Source: DATLZB01 sp035574175 | GTDB taxonomy: Bacteria; Pseudomonadota; Alphaproteobacteria; Rhizobiales; Hyphomicrobiaceae | Reading direction: 5' to 3' | Length of the DNA: 34,753 bases | Assembly: GCA_035574175.1 (NCBI GenBank) | Contig: DATLZB010000225.1 | Coordinates: 1-34,753 of the forward strand | In this document: one piece after another, positions 24,629 through 32,528 of the stretch | Position numbering within the stretch: position 1 is the stretch's first letter | Layout of the letters: every line of letters starts with the position of its first letter | Program-made: the position numbers and the translations under genes | The notes under the pieces: model-generated | Told to the model about the DNA's origin: nothing | Seen by the model: the letters and a program-made list of their open reading frames with translations, nothing else | Database searches by the model: none

Positions 24629-25717
24629 ATGAAGCCACTTTGGACCGCGATCGCGGGCGTCACGGCGCTGCTCACCGCCGCACTTGCGCCCGTCACCGCC
24701 GCTGCCCAGTCGGGCGAGTTCTACGCCGGCAAGACGCTCACCATCATCGTCAACCTGGCCGCCGGCGGCACCGTGGACACGTTCGTCAGATCGTTCGTGC
24801 CCTACTTAAAGAAGCATATTCCGGGCGACCCCAACATCGTCGTGCAGAACATGCCTGGGGCGGGCGGCCTGCTCGCCACCAACTACCTGATGGAGAAGGC
24901 CGCCCGCGACGGCCTCACCATCACCTACGGGCCGTGGGACCCGCTCGCCCAGGCGCTCGGCAACCAGGGCTTACGCGCCCGTTACGAGCAGTTCGAGTAT
25001 CTTGGCGGCACGAGCGACATCCGCGTCAACTATGCGCGCACCGATTCGATCCCGGGTGGGCTCAAGAAGCCGGCTGACATCGCCAAGGCCAAGGACATCG
25101 CTGTCGGCGCCCTCAACAACACCGACATCTCCGGGCTCGTGGCCCACCTGTCGCTCAACGTGCTCGGGGTGCCCCACAAATTCGTCACCGGCTACCGCGG
25201 CGGACAGGACATCTTCCTCGCCATGCAGCGCGGCGAAATCCAGCTCCACAACACCAGCATCGGCACCTTCCGCACGCGCAGCGGCAACTTCATCAAGTCC
25301 GGCGAAGGAATGGGCATCGCCTACCTCGTAGTGGTCGACAAGAACGGGAGCTTCGAGCGCAACAAACTCATCACCGAGATGCCGGCGTTCCCCGACCTGT
25401 ACAAGGAGGTGCACGGAAAGATGCCGTCGGGGCCGGACTTCGACGCATTGAACTGGCTGATCCAGCAGTTCGGCGATCTCGCCTTCGTCGGCCTTGCGCC
25501 GCCCGATACGCCGCCGCAGGCGCTTGCCGCACTGCGCAAGGGCTTCGAAGGCGCCGTCAACGACCCAGAGTTTGCGGAGTGGGCGCTGAAGCGCAACGGC
25601 ATCCCCTACGAGTTCGTCAAGGTCGAGCGTGGCAAGGCCGTATTCAAGTCGCTGGCGGAGGTGTCGCCGGAGGTGCTGAAGACGGTGAAGGCCACGATCG
25701 AGGCGGCGGGCAAATAG
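24629..25717 (+). CDS. Tripartite tricarboxylate transporter substrate-binding protein (Bug/TctC-like)
   Basis: Periplasmic binding protein that captures the substrate for a TctAB-type permease. It has a signal peptide ('AIAGVTALLTAALAPVTAAA', residues 7-26) and then the Bug hallmark 'YAGKTLTIIVNLAAGGTVD', followed by 'IPGDPNIVVQNMPGAGGLLA' and 'RDGLTITYGPWDPLAQAL'. At 362 residues it is longer than most Bug proteins (about 320-330) and rather divergent. The ATG at 24629 follows GGAGGAGA at correct spacing; the ATG at 24614 is less likely. Its likely membrane partners TctB and TctA lie 8-9 kb downstream, at the end of the block. Confidence 0.9.
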   Translation: MKPLWTAIAGVTALLTAALAPVTAAAQSGEFYAGKTLTIIVNLAAGGTVDTFVRSFVPYLKKHIPGDPNIVVQNMPGAGGLLATNYLMEKAARDGLTITYGPWDPLAQALGNQGLRARYEQFEYLGGTSDIRVNYARTDSIPGGLKKPADIAKAKDIAVGALNNTDISGLVAHLSLNVLGVPHKFVTGYRGGQDIFLAMQRGEIQLHNTSIGTFRTRSGNFIKSGEGMGIAYLVVVDKNGSFERNKLITEMPAFPDLYKEVHGKMPSGPDFDALNWLIQQFGDLAFVGLAPPDTPPQALAALRKGFEGAVNDPEFAEWALKRNGIPYEFVKVERGKAVFKSLAEVSPEVLKTVKATIEAAGK

Positions 25718-25740
25718 GAGCGGGATGGTTTCGGCGAGCA

Positions 25741-26157
25741 TTATGCGCCGAAGCGCGCCTTCACTGCGCTCGGGATCGGCAGGGCTTTGAGGCCGTTTGG
25801 CGCGGCGGCATCGAGCGTGGCCCAAACGCGCAGCTCGCGCGCCTCGAACACGATGCGCGCGCCGTGGCGCATAATGTGGGCAACGCGGAACGTCTTCTGG
25901 CGCCATTCCACCGCGCGGCTTTCGAGCTCGAGGCGGTCACCGAAGCGTGCGGGCGAGCGGAAGGAGGCCTCGACCTCGAGCAGCGGCACGCCGATCGTGC
26001 CATAGCGCTTGGTGAGTTCGTGGAAGGGCAGGCCAGCGGCGTCGAAGAGCTTGTGCGTGCCGCGGTTCATCATGCGGAAAAACTGCGGGTAGAACACGAT
26101 GCCGGCCGCATCGCAGTCGGCCCAGTCCACCTCGATCTCGATCACGTTGTTGACCAT
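25741..26157 (-). CDS. Acyl-CoA thioesterase, 4-hydroxybenzoyl-CoA thioesterase (YbgC-like) family
   Basis: A 138-residue hot-dog-fold thioesterase that should hydrolyse acyl-CoA esters. The catalytic region is 'VDWADCDAAGIVFYPQFFRM', with the aspartates near residues 12-15, followed by 'TIGVPLLEVEASFRSPARFG' and 'RVAHIMRHGARIVFEARELR'. ATG 26157 gives the typical N-terminus; the frame runs open upstream, but that portion lacks similarity. It is one of only two genes on the minus strand within the catabolic block, and divides the binding-protein gene from the hydrolase gene. It may release products or recycle CoA trapped in dead-end esters. Confidence 0.9.
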   Translation of the reverse strand: MVNNVIEIEVDWADCDAAGIVFYPQFFRMMNRGTHKLFDAAGLPFHELTKRYGTIGVPLLEVEASFRSPARFGDRLELESRAVEWRQKTFRVAHIMRHGARIVFEARELRVWATLDAAAPNGLKALPIPSAVKARFGA

Positions 26158-26314
26158 TGCTAACGCCCGTCCATTGCCGCACCACCGCGCCGCCTCAGTA
26201 GCCCATGACTGCGCCGAAGCGAACGGGTTTGAGACCTTGGCGCCGCGTCGCCTTTGGTATAGTTCGGAGGCTGACACATTCGAACGGCCGGCACATCGGG
26301 AGGAAGGCAGGGCC

Positions 26315-27085
26315 ATGGCCTATCGGAGCATGGTAGCGGAAACGGTGCGCTTTCACGGCCACAACGGCGAAGAGGGCGAGGCCTATTACGCTCGGCCCGC
26401 CGATCCCGGTCGCTATGCCGGCGTCGTCCTGATCCACCACATGCCCGGCTGGGACGAGTGGACCATGGAGGCGACGCGCAAGCTCGCGCACCACGGCTTT
26501 GCAACCATCGCCCCGCACCTGTTCTTCCGCGAAGGGCCCGGCAGCCCCGACGATTTGGCGGCGAAGGCGCGCGCCAAGGGCGGCGTGCCGGACGATCAGG
26601 TGATGGGGGACGTGGCCGGCGCGATGGCGTTCCTCAGAGCGCGGCCCGAGGCCAGTGGCAAGGTCGCCGTCATGGGATTCTGCTCCGGCGGGCGACACGC
26701 CTATCTTGCCGCCTGCCGACTCGCCGGCGTGGATGCCCTCGTCGATTGCTGGGGCGGGCGCGTGGTGGTCGATGATCCCAAGGACCTGACGCCGGCCCGG
26801 CCGGTGGCGCCGATCGACCTCACCGAGGGCATCAAATGCCCGGTTCTCGGTCTGTTCGGCAACGACGATCAGAACCCGAGTCCGGACCATGTGAACCGTA
26901 CGGAAGCCACCCTCAAGCGACTCGGCAAGAGCTACGAGTTTCACCGCTACGACGGCGCCGGCCACGCCTTTTTTGCCGCTTATCGGCCCAATTACCGGGT
27001 GGAGCAGGCGGTCGACGGATGGAACAAGGTGCTCGCCTTCCTGGCCAAGCACCTCGGGGCGCCCCAGCCCGCGCCCAAGCGATAG
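26315..27085 (+). CDS. Dienelactone hydrolase family protein
   Basis: A 256-residue alpha/beta hydrolase of the dienelactone hydrolase family. The nucleophile elbow is 'VMGFCSGGRHAYLA' with Cys123, the acid residue lies in 'FGNDDQNPSPDH' (Asp184 or Asp185), and the histidine is His217 in 'YDGAGHAFF', the Cys-Asp-His triad typical of the family. The family opens lactone or ester bonds, often in ring-cleavage pathways. An excellent GGGAGGAAGG ribosome site precedes ATG 26315; the frame extends upstream across the divergent promoter and is not used. It starts a plus-strand run with the small protein, tcuA and tcuB. Confidence 0.92.
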   Translation: MAYRSMVAETVRFHGHNGEEGEAYYARPADPGRYAGVVLIHHMPGWDEWTMEATRKLAHHGFATIAPHLFFREGPGSPDDLAAKARAKGGVPDDQVMGDVAGAMAFLRARPEASGKVAVMGFCSGGRHAYLAACRLAGVDALVDCWGGRVVVDDPKDLTPARPVAPIDLTEGIKCPVLGLFGNDDQNPSPDHVNRTEATLKRLGKSYEFHRYDGAGHAFFAAYRPNYRVEQAVDGWNKVLAFLAKHLGAPQPAPKR

Positions 27086-27097
27086 GAGTGAAGAGGA

Positions 27098-27376
27098 ATG
27101 TGTTCCTACATCGTCGGCAAGGCGCGGCTCGTAGGAAGCGCCAAGGGAGAGGGCGGCTGGCGGAGGATCGACACCGCGCACGTCTATTACGACCATCCCT
27201 TCCACGCACCGCTCGAGCATGCGCTCGGCATCGACTTCATTGGGGAACGCGACGGAGCTCAGGAGCGCATCGCGGTCGAGCTCAGCGCGGAATCCGCTCG
27301 CGAACTGGTGCGCACCATTCTGGCCGCGCTCGAGATGGGCGAAGCCGAACACGGCGCGCACGGCGGCCCGCACTGA
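27098..27376 (+). CDS. Small conserved protein of unknown function (DUF6295-like)
   Basis: A 92-residue protein beginning 'MCSYIVGKARLVGSAKGEGG' with a central 'AHVYYDHPFHAPLEHALGID' block and an alpha-helical tail ('IAVELSAESARELVRTILAA'). From memory it resembles DUF6295, whose function is unknown; I could not check this. An AGAGG ribosome site sits one base before the ATG and it lies 12 bp after the hydrolase gene, so it is translated as part of this operon. The several conserved histidines and the tyrosine pair suggest a ligand- or metal-binding fold, but that is inference. Confidence 0.8.
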   Translation: MCSYIVGKARLVGSAKGEGGWRRIDTAHVYYDHPFHAPLEHALGIDFIGERDGAQERIAVELSAESARELVRTILAALEMGEAEHGAHGGPH

Positions 27377-27392
27377 TCCATCCCAGCGGCCG

Positions 27393-28787
27393 ATGGACCT
27401 TTCGCTCACCTATGACGTGCTGGTCGCCGGCGGTGGCAACGCCGGCCTGTGCGCCGCCATCGCGGCGCGCCGGAAAGGCGCAAGCGTGCTCGTGCTGGAA
27501 GCGGCGCCGAAGGATTATCGCGCCGGCAACAGCCGCCACACGCGCAACTTCCGCTGCATGCATCGGGCGCCGACCGCGGTGCTGACCGAGTCCTATCCCG
27601 AGGATGAGTACTGGGAGGACCTCAAGCGCGTCACCGCCGGCAGAACCAACGAGGGCCTCGCCCGCATGACGATCCGCGCCTCGGAAGGGTGCCTTTCCTG
27701 GATGCAGGAGCAAGGAGCGCGCTTCCAGCCGGCACTCGGCGGCACGCTGCAGCTCTCCCGCACCAACGCCTTCTTCCTGGGCGGCGGCAAGGCGCTGATG
27801 AACGCTTACTACCGCACGGCGGAGCAGCTCGGCGTCCACATCGCCTACGATGCGGAGGTGATCGGCCTCGACATGCGCGACGGCCGGTTCTCAAGCGCAA
27901 CGCTCAACACCAACGGGGGTGTGACCAAGGCGAATGCCAGGACGCTGGTCCTCGCCTCGGGCGGTTTCGAGTCCAACATCGCCTGGCTCAAGGAGGCTTG
28001 GGGTCCCGCCGCCGACAACTTCCTGATCCGCGGCACGCCTTTTAATCTCGGCACCTGCCTCAAGCTGATGCTGAGCGCGGGCGCCAAGTCGGTCGGGGAT
28101 CCGCGCCAGTGCCATGCGGTGGCGATCGACGCGCGCGGCCCCAAGTTCGACGGCGGCATCGTCACCCGCGTCGACAGCGTCACGCTCGGCATCGTGGTCA
28201 ACCGCCAGGGCAGGCGCTTCTACGACGAAGGCGAGGACTTTTGGCCCAAGCGGTACGCCATCTGGGGCCGCCTCATCGCCGAGCAGCCGGATCAGATCGC
28301 CTATTCCATCATCGACTCCAAACCGGTCGGCAAGTTCATTCCGCCGGTTTTTCCGCCGGTGCGTGCTTCATCCGTGGGAGAGCTGGCGATTGCACTCGGG
28401 CTTCAGAGCGCCGCCCTCGAGGCAACGGTCGATGCTTACAACCAGGCGGTGCGGGCCGGCAGCTTCGATCACACCCGGCTCGATGACTGCCACACCGAGG
28501 GGCTTACGCCCCCCAAATCGCACTGGGCGCAGCGCATCGATCAGCCGCCCTTTTACGCCTATCCCCTGCGCCCCGGCATCACCTTCACCTATCTTGGCCT
28601 GGCCGTAAACGAGCGCGCTGTCGTCCTCATGGGCGATGACAAGCCGGCCGACAACGTGTTCGCGGCCGGAGAGATCATGGCGGGCAACGTATTGGGCCAG
28701 GGCTACCTTGCCGGCATCGGCATGACCATCGGCACCGTGTTCGGCCGCATCGCCGGCGAGGAGGCTGCGCGCCGTGCCCGCAACTGA
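27393..28787 (+). CDS. tcuA: FAD-dependent tricarballylate dehydrogenase TcuA-like
   Basis: In Salmonella, TcuA oxidises tricarballylate to cis-aconitate. This 464-residue flavoprotein of the fumarate reductase/SdhA fold has the FAD motif 'DVLVAGGGNAGLCAAIAARR' near the N-terminus, then 'GNSRHTRNFRCMHRAPTAVL', 'LQLSRTNAFFLGGGKALMNA' and the C-terminal 'NVFAAGEIMAGNVLGQGYLA', all characteristic of TcuA. I chose ATG 27393; the longer frame overlaps the small upstream gene and looks spurious. Its stop overlaps the tcuB start by 14 bases. The true substrate may be tricarballylate or a related saturated polycarboxylate. Confidence 0.92.
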   Translation: MDLSLTYDVLVAGGGNAGLCAAIAARRKGASVLVLEAAPKDYRAGNSRHTRNFRCMHRAPTAVLTESYPEDEYWEDLKRVTAGRTNEGLARMTIRASEGCLSWMQEQGARFQPALGGTLQLSRTNAFFLGGGKALMNAYYRTAEQLGVHIAYDAEVIGLDMRDGRFSSATLNTNGGVTKANARTLVLASGGFESNIAWLKEAWGPAADNFLIRGTPFNLGTCLKLMLSAGAKSVGDPRQCHAVAIDARGPKFDGGIVTRVDSVTLGIVVNRQGRRFYDEGEDFWPKRYAIWGRLIAEQPDQIAYSIIDSKPVGKFIPPVFPPVRASSVGELAIALGLQSAALEATVDAYNQAVRAGSFDHTRLDDCHTEGLTPPKSHWAQRIDQPPFYAYPLRPGITFTYLGLAVNERAVVLMGDDKPADNVFAAGEIMAGNVLGQGYLAGIGMTIGTVFGRIAGEEAARRARN

Positions 28788-29892
28788 TCCCCTGCTCGAA
28801 GCCCGGCGCGTCATGCAGATCTGCAACGCCTGCCGCTATTGCGAGAGCTTCTGCGCGGTGTTCCCGGCCATGAACCGTCGCATTGCGTTTTCGGACGGCG
28901 ACCTCAGCTATCTTGCGAACCTGTGCCACGGCTGCGGCGCCTGCTATTACGCGTGCCAATATGCGCCGCCGCACGAGTTCGCCGTACACGTACCAAGGGC
29001 GTTCTCCGAGCTGCGCGTCGCCACCTACCGCAAGTACGCGTGGCCGGCAGCCTTCGCGCGCGCCTTCGAACACAACGGCACCGTGGTGGCTCTCGCCACG
29101 GCGATTTCGCTGGCGGCTTTCATCGTCGGAATCTTCCTCGCCCACGATGCCGTCGCTCTATTCGCCGCGCACGAAAGTCCGCAGTCGTTCTACGCGGTGA
29201 TGCCGCATGGCGCGATGGTGTGGCTGTTCGGCGTCGCCGGCCTCTACGTCCTCACCGTCTGGATCGTCGGTTTCCTCCGCTTCTGGCGCGATACCGGCGA
29301 GCACTTGCGCGACTTCGCCAAGCCGGATGCACTGTTTTCGGCGGCATGCGACGTTTCCAGCCTGCGTTATCTCGACGGCGGTGGCGATGGCTGCACCTAT
29401 CCCGATGAGCGCCCCTCCTGGTCCCGGCGGCTCTATCATCACTTCACGTTTTACGGTTTTCTGCTCTGCTTTGCCGCGACCACGGCGGGCACCATCTTCC
29501 ACTACGGCTTGGGCTGGGTTGCACCCTACTCGGCCTTGAGCCTGCCGAAGGTGCTCGGCACGCTCGGCGGCATAGGCCTGCTGATCGGCCCGGCCGGGCT
29601 TCTGTGGCTGCGCGCCAAGGTTGATCCGAACCTCGTCGCCCAAGACAGGCGCGGACTCGAGTCGGGGTTGCTCGTGTTGCTCCTACTGACGAGCCTCACC
29701 GGCTTGTTGCTGATGGCCTTGCGAACGACGCCGGCAATGGGCGTGCTGCTCGCAGTTCACCTCGGCACGGTGCTGGCGCTGTTCGTGGTCATGCCCTACG
29801 GCAAGTTCGTGCACGGCATCTACCGAGCGGGAGCGCTCGTGCGCTTCGCGCTGGAGCGCAAGCGGCCCAATCCGACGCCATCGTTCGACTGA
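28774..29892 (+). CDS. tcuB: Tricarballylate/citrate utilization protein TcuB-like (4Fe-4S membrane electron carrier)
   Basis: TcuB re-oxidises the reduced TcuA flavin and passes electrons to the membrane quinone pool. The 372-residue protein has two ferredoxin-type clusters near the N-terminus, with cysteines at 17, 20, 23, 27 ('CNACRYCESFC') and 51, 54, 57, 61 ('CHGCGACYYAC'). About six membrane helices follow ('VVALATAISLAAFIVGIFL', 'LFGVAGLYVLTVWIVGFL', 'LLVLLLLTSLTGLLLMAL'). The start is GTG 28774, inside the end of tcuA. Together with tcuA this forms a complete two-gene oxidation module. Confidence 0.93.
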   Translation: MPATDPLLEARRVMQICNACRYCESFCAVFPAMNRRIAFSDGDLSYLANLCHGCGACYYACQYAPPHEFAVHVPRAFSELRVATYRKYAWPAAFARAFEHNGTVVALATAISLAAFIVGIFLAHDAVALFAAHESPQSFYAVMPHGAMVWLFGVAGLYVLTVWIVGFLRFWRDTGEHLRDFAKPDALFSAACDVSSLRYLDGGGDGCTYPDERPSWSRRLYHHFTFYGFLLCFAATTAGTIFHYGLGWVAPYSALSLPKVLGTLGGIGLLIGPAGLLWLRAKVDPNLVAQDRRGLESGLLVLLLLTSLTGLLLMALRTTPAMGVLLAVHLGTVLALFVVMPYGKFVHGIYRAGALVRFALERKRPNPTPSFD

Positions 29893-29934
29893 GCTTGTGA
29901 CGGATGATTGTCGGCCCGTGCGATGGTAACGATC

Positions 29935-30165
29935 TCAAAGCGACAAAGTGGCTCTGCCGCGGTCGATGCCGAGGTCCCTCAGTGTGCGCGCATCGAGCCT
30001 GTCGAACGTATCGAGAGCCTGCTGCCGTCGCCTTCTCTCCGCAACGGCGCCAAGAAGCGAGGTCAGGGCCGCTCCAAGCCAGCGCATCACGCGCCGGCTT
30101 ATTGCCGGGTGGACCATACCTGCTGGCTCAATGCGGACCACACCGCTGGCTGCCAAGCTCGTCAT
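29935..30165 (-). CDS. DUF1127 small protein
   Basis: A 76-residue protein on the minus strand whose C-terminal part is a DUF1127 (YjiS-like) domain: 'RRRQQALDTFDRLDARTLRD' followed by 'LGIDRG', the arginine-rich motif that ends this family. In alphaproteobacteria some DUF1127 proteins influence RNA turnover or phosphate and carbon metabolism. ATG 30165 has a strong GGGAGGA ribosome site; ATG 30195 is an in-frame longer option. It is convergent with tcuB (42 bp apart) and divergent from the second PrpD gene. The 166 bp upstream (30166-30331) holds a CAGCCA-GCT-TGGCTG hairpin at 30225-30239 and no other visible feature. Confidence 0.82.
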   Translation of the reverse strand: MTSLAASGVVRIEPAGMVHPAISRRVMRWLGAALTSLLGAVAERRRRQQALDTFDRLDARTLRDLGIDRGRATLSL

Positions 30166-30331
30166 GACGTCCTCCCTGATCCCTGCCGGAGGCACACTAA
30201 TTTCTCCTCAACCATGGCACGAGGCAGCCAGCTTGGCTGTGCCGGCGGTAACAGCGGGCAACTGTCTACGGATTGGCGCGGGGGACAAAACTCTCTTAAA
30301 TTCCCGCTTGTTGCAGCGTGGGAGGACATGC

Positions 30332-31708
30332 ATGAGCAGCGATAAGGACAGCGCCATCTCGAAACACACATTGGCGCTGTCGGAGTACATCGCAGGGGCC
30401 GTCGATCGAGAGTTGCCCGAAGAGGTTGCCGCCAAGACCCGTCTTCACATCCTCGACACGCTCGCCGCCGTGCTGTCGGGCTCCCAGCTCAAGGCCGGCA
30501 GGCTCGCCGCCCCCTACGTGGCGGCCATCGGCGGCGTCGCCGAGGCAACCGTGATCGGCACCCGCCACATGGTGCCCGCCGCCAACGCGGCGCTCGCCAA
30601 TGGCATGTCGGGCCATGCCGATGAGACCGACGATTCCCATCTTGGTGGGCGTTTTCACCCGGGTTGCGCGATTGTCCCGGCCGCACTGGCCGTGGCCGAG
30701 CGGCACAACGCGAGTGGCCGGGATTTCCTGCGCGCGGTCGCACTCGGCTACGATGTCGGCGCCCGCCTCAACATGTCGCTCGGCTACAGCCGGCCGGATA
30801 CCACCGAGCACAGCACCCACAGCCTTGGTGCGCTGTTCGGCAGTGCGGCGGCGGCCGCGGCCATCCTGAAGCTCGATCCGGTGCGTGTGCGCTACGTGCT
30901 GTCTTATGCCGCCCAGCAGGCCTCGGGCGTGCCGTTCTGGCAGCGCGACCAGCACCACGTCGAAAAGGCCTTCGACTTCGGCGGCATGGGCGCACGCAAC
31001 GGGGTGAGCGCCGCGCTCATGGTCGCCGCGGGCTTTCCCGCCGTCGATGATCCCTTCTCCGGCAAGCACAATCTGTACAATGCCTTCGCCGAGAAGCCGG
31101 ACCCGGCGAGACTCACCGACGGGCTTGGCAAGCGCTACGAGATCATGGCGGCGGCCATCAAGAAGTGGTGCGTCGGCTCGCCCATCCAGTCCGTGCTCGA
31201 TGCGACCATGGCGCTCATCGAGGGCCACAGGATCAGCGCCGCCGACGTGGCCAAGGTCGCCATTACCATGCCGGACGACCGCATGCACATCGTCGATGGC
31301 CGCGACATGCCCGACGTGTGCGTGCAGCATCTCGTAGCGCTGGCCCTGCTTGACGGTACCGTCGGCTTCGAGGCCGCCCACGACTATGTCCGCATGCGGG
31401 ACCCTGCCGTGCTCGCCCTACGCCGAACCATAGAGCTCATTCCCAGCCCCGAGCTCACCGCGGCCGTGCCCGCCCGGCAGGCGATCGTGGAGATCGAGAC
31501 CAGGGACGGGCGCTGGCTGCGTCATCATGCCAAGGCGGTGCGCGGCACGCCCGAGAACCCGATGACGGAGGCGGAGGTGGAGGCCAAAGCGCTCGATCTC
31601 ATCCGCCCGATCATTGGGCCGGAGCGCGGCCGGAGCCTGGTTTCGGCCGCCGGACGGATCGCCGAGCTTGCTACGGTGCGGGAGCTCAGCCCCTTGTTGC
31701 AGGCCTGA
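30332..31708 (+). CDS. MmgE/PrpD family protein, divergent type (copy 2)
   Basis: A 458-residue MmgE/PrpD protein clearly closest to the copy at 22274-23662. Shared stretches include 'ANGM..HADETDD', 'LSYAAQQASG', 'HHVEKAFDF', 'IKKWCVGSP' and 'RHHAK.VRGTP.NPMTE'. As in copy 1, the canonical K-x-x-H-x-G segment is replaced by K-A-F-D-F (212-216) and the later His by Gln286. The ATG at 30332 is set by GGAGGAC six bases upstream; the frame is open for 128 codons before it across the antisense DUF1127 gene and is not coding. The second SDR-like gene follows after 44 bp. The reaction is probably a dehydration or decarboxylation, but the altered motifs leave this open. Confidence 0.9.
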   Translation: MSSDKDSAISKHTLALSEYIAGAVDRELPEEVAAKTRLHILDTLAAVLSGSQLKAGRLAAPYVAAIGGVAEATVIGTRHMVPAANAALANGMSGHADETDDSHLGGRFHPGCAIVPAALAVAERHNASGRDFLRAVALGYDVGARLNMSLGYSRPDTTEHSTHSLGALFGSAAAAAAILKLDPVRVRYVLSYAAQQASGVPFWQRDQHHVEKAFDFGGMGARNGVSAALMVAAGFPAVDDPFSGKHNLYNAFAEKPDPARLTDGLGKRYEIMAAAIKKWCVGSPIQSVLDATMALIEGHRISAADVAKVAITMPDDRMHIVDGRDMPDVCVQHLVALALLDGTVGFEAAHDYVRMRDPAVLALRRTIELIPSPELTAAVPARQAIVEIETRDGRWLRHHAKAVRGTPENPMTEAEVEAKALDLIRPIIGPERGRSLVSAAGRIAELATVRELSPLLQA

Positions 31709-31752
31709 CGAGCGATGCCCATGACCCAGTTGTCAGCCCTGGAGGGAACCCC

Positions 31753-32499
31753 GTGACCAATCGACTTCCGCTGCAAGGACAGGTGGCCATCGTCACCGGA
31801 TCGTCGCGCCGCAACGGCAAGGCGATGGCGCTCGCGCTGGCCGCCGACGGTGCGGCAGTCGTCGTAAACGCGCGCACGGCCCAGGACGAGATCGGCCAGG
31901 TGGTGCGGGAGATCGAGGCGGCGGGCGGCAGGGCGCTCGCGCACTTGGCCGACGTCACCGACGAGATGCAGGCCAAGGGCCTCATCGAGGCGGCGGTCTC
32001 CAGGTTCGGGCGCATCGACATCCTCATCAACAATGCGGCCCTGCGAGGCGAGAAGCCCGTGCTCGAGATGTCGCTCAAGCAGTGGCACGAGGTCCTCGAC
32101 GTCATTCTGGACGGCGCCTTCCTGTGCTCGCGCGAGGCCCTCCGGCACATGGTCAAGCAGCGCTACGGCCGCATCATCAACATCGGCGGGGTTAGCGCGC
32201 ATCTGGGCGCCCCCAATCGCGCCCACGTGAGCGCCGGCAAGTCGGGGCTCGTCGGGCTGACCCGGGGCATGGCGTCCGAGTTCGCCGCTCACGGCATCAC
32301 CGTAAACTGCGTCGTGCCGGGGCGCATCGGCGGCCAGCGCTCCGCCACATCCGGCCACGGCATTACGGCAAGTCCTCCGGTCGGGCGTGAAGGCGTCCCC
32401 GAGGACGTGGTCATGGTGGTCCGCATGCTTTGCAACCCGGCGGCGAGCTACATCACCGGCCAGACCATTCATGTCAGCGGCGGACTTTATATGCCATGA
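31753..32499 (+). CDS. SDR-fold protein with degenerate active site (copy 2)
   Basis: A 248-residue protein, partner of copy 1 at 21512-22273. SDR landmarks: 'VAIVTGSSRRNGKAMALALA', 'IDILINNAALRGEKPVLE' and 'YITGQTIHVSGGLYMP'. The catalytic tetrad is lost in the same positions: Ile118 for Asn ('DVILDGAF'), Gly146 for Ser ('INIGGVSAH'), Val159 for Tyr ('RAHVSAGKSGL'), with Lys163 kept. The glycine motif reads TGSSRRNG, losing its second glycine as in copy 1. The start is GTG 31753 after GGAGGGAA. That both copies keep the same unusual residues argues for a selected function rather than decay. Confidence 0.88.
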   Translation: MTNRLPLQGQVAIVTGSSRRNGKAMALALAADGAAVVVNARTAQDEIGQVVREIEAAGGRALAHLADVTDEMQAKGLIEAAVSRFGRIDILINNAALRGEKPVLEMSLKQWHEVLDVILDGAFLCSREALRHMVKQRYGRIINIGGVSAHLGAPNRAHVSAGKSGLVGLTRGMASEFAAHGITVNCVVPGRIGGQRSATSGHGITASPPVGREGVPEDVVMVVRMLCNPAASYITGQTIHVSGGLYMP

Positions 32500-32528
32500 T
32501 AGCGGTCGTCGCGGGGACACGGAGCGGA

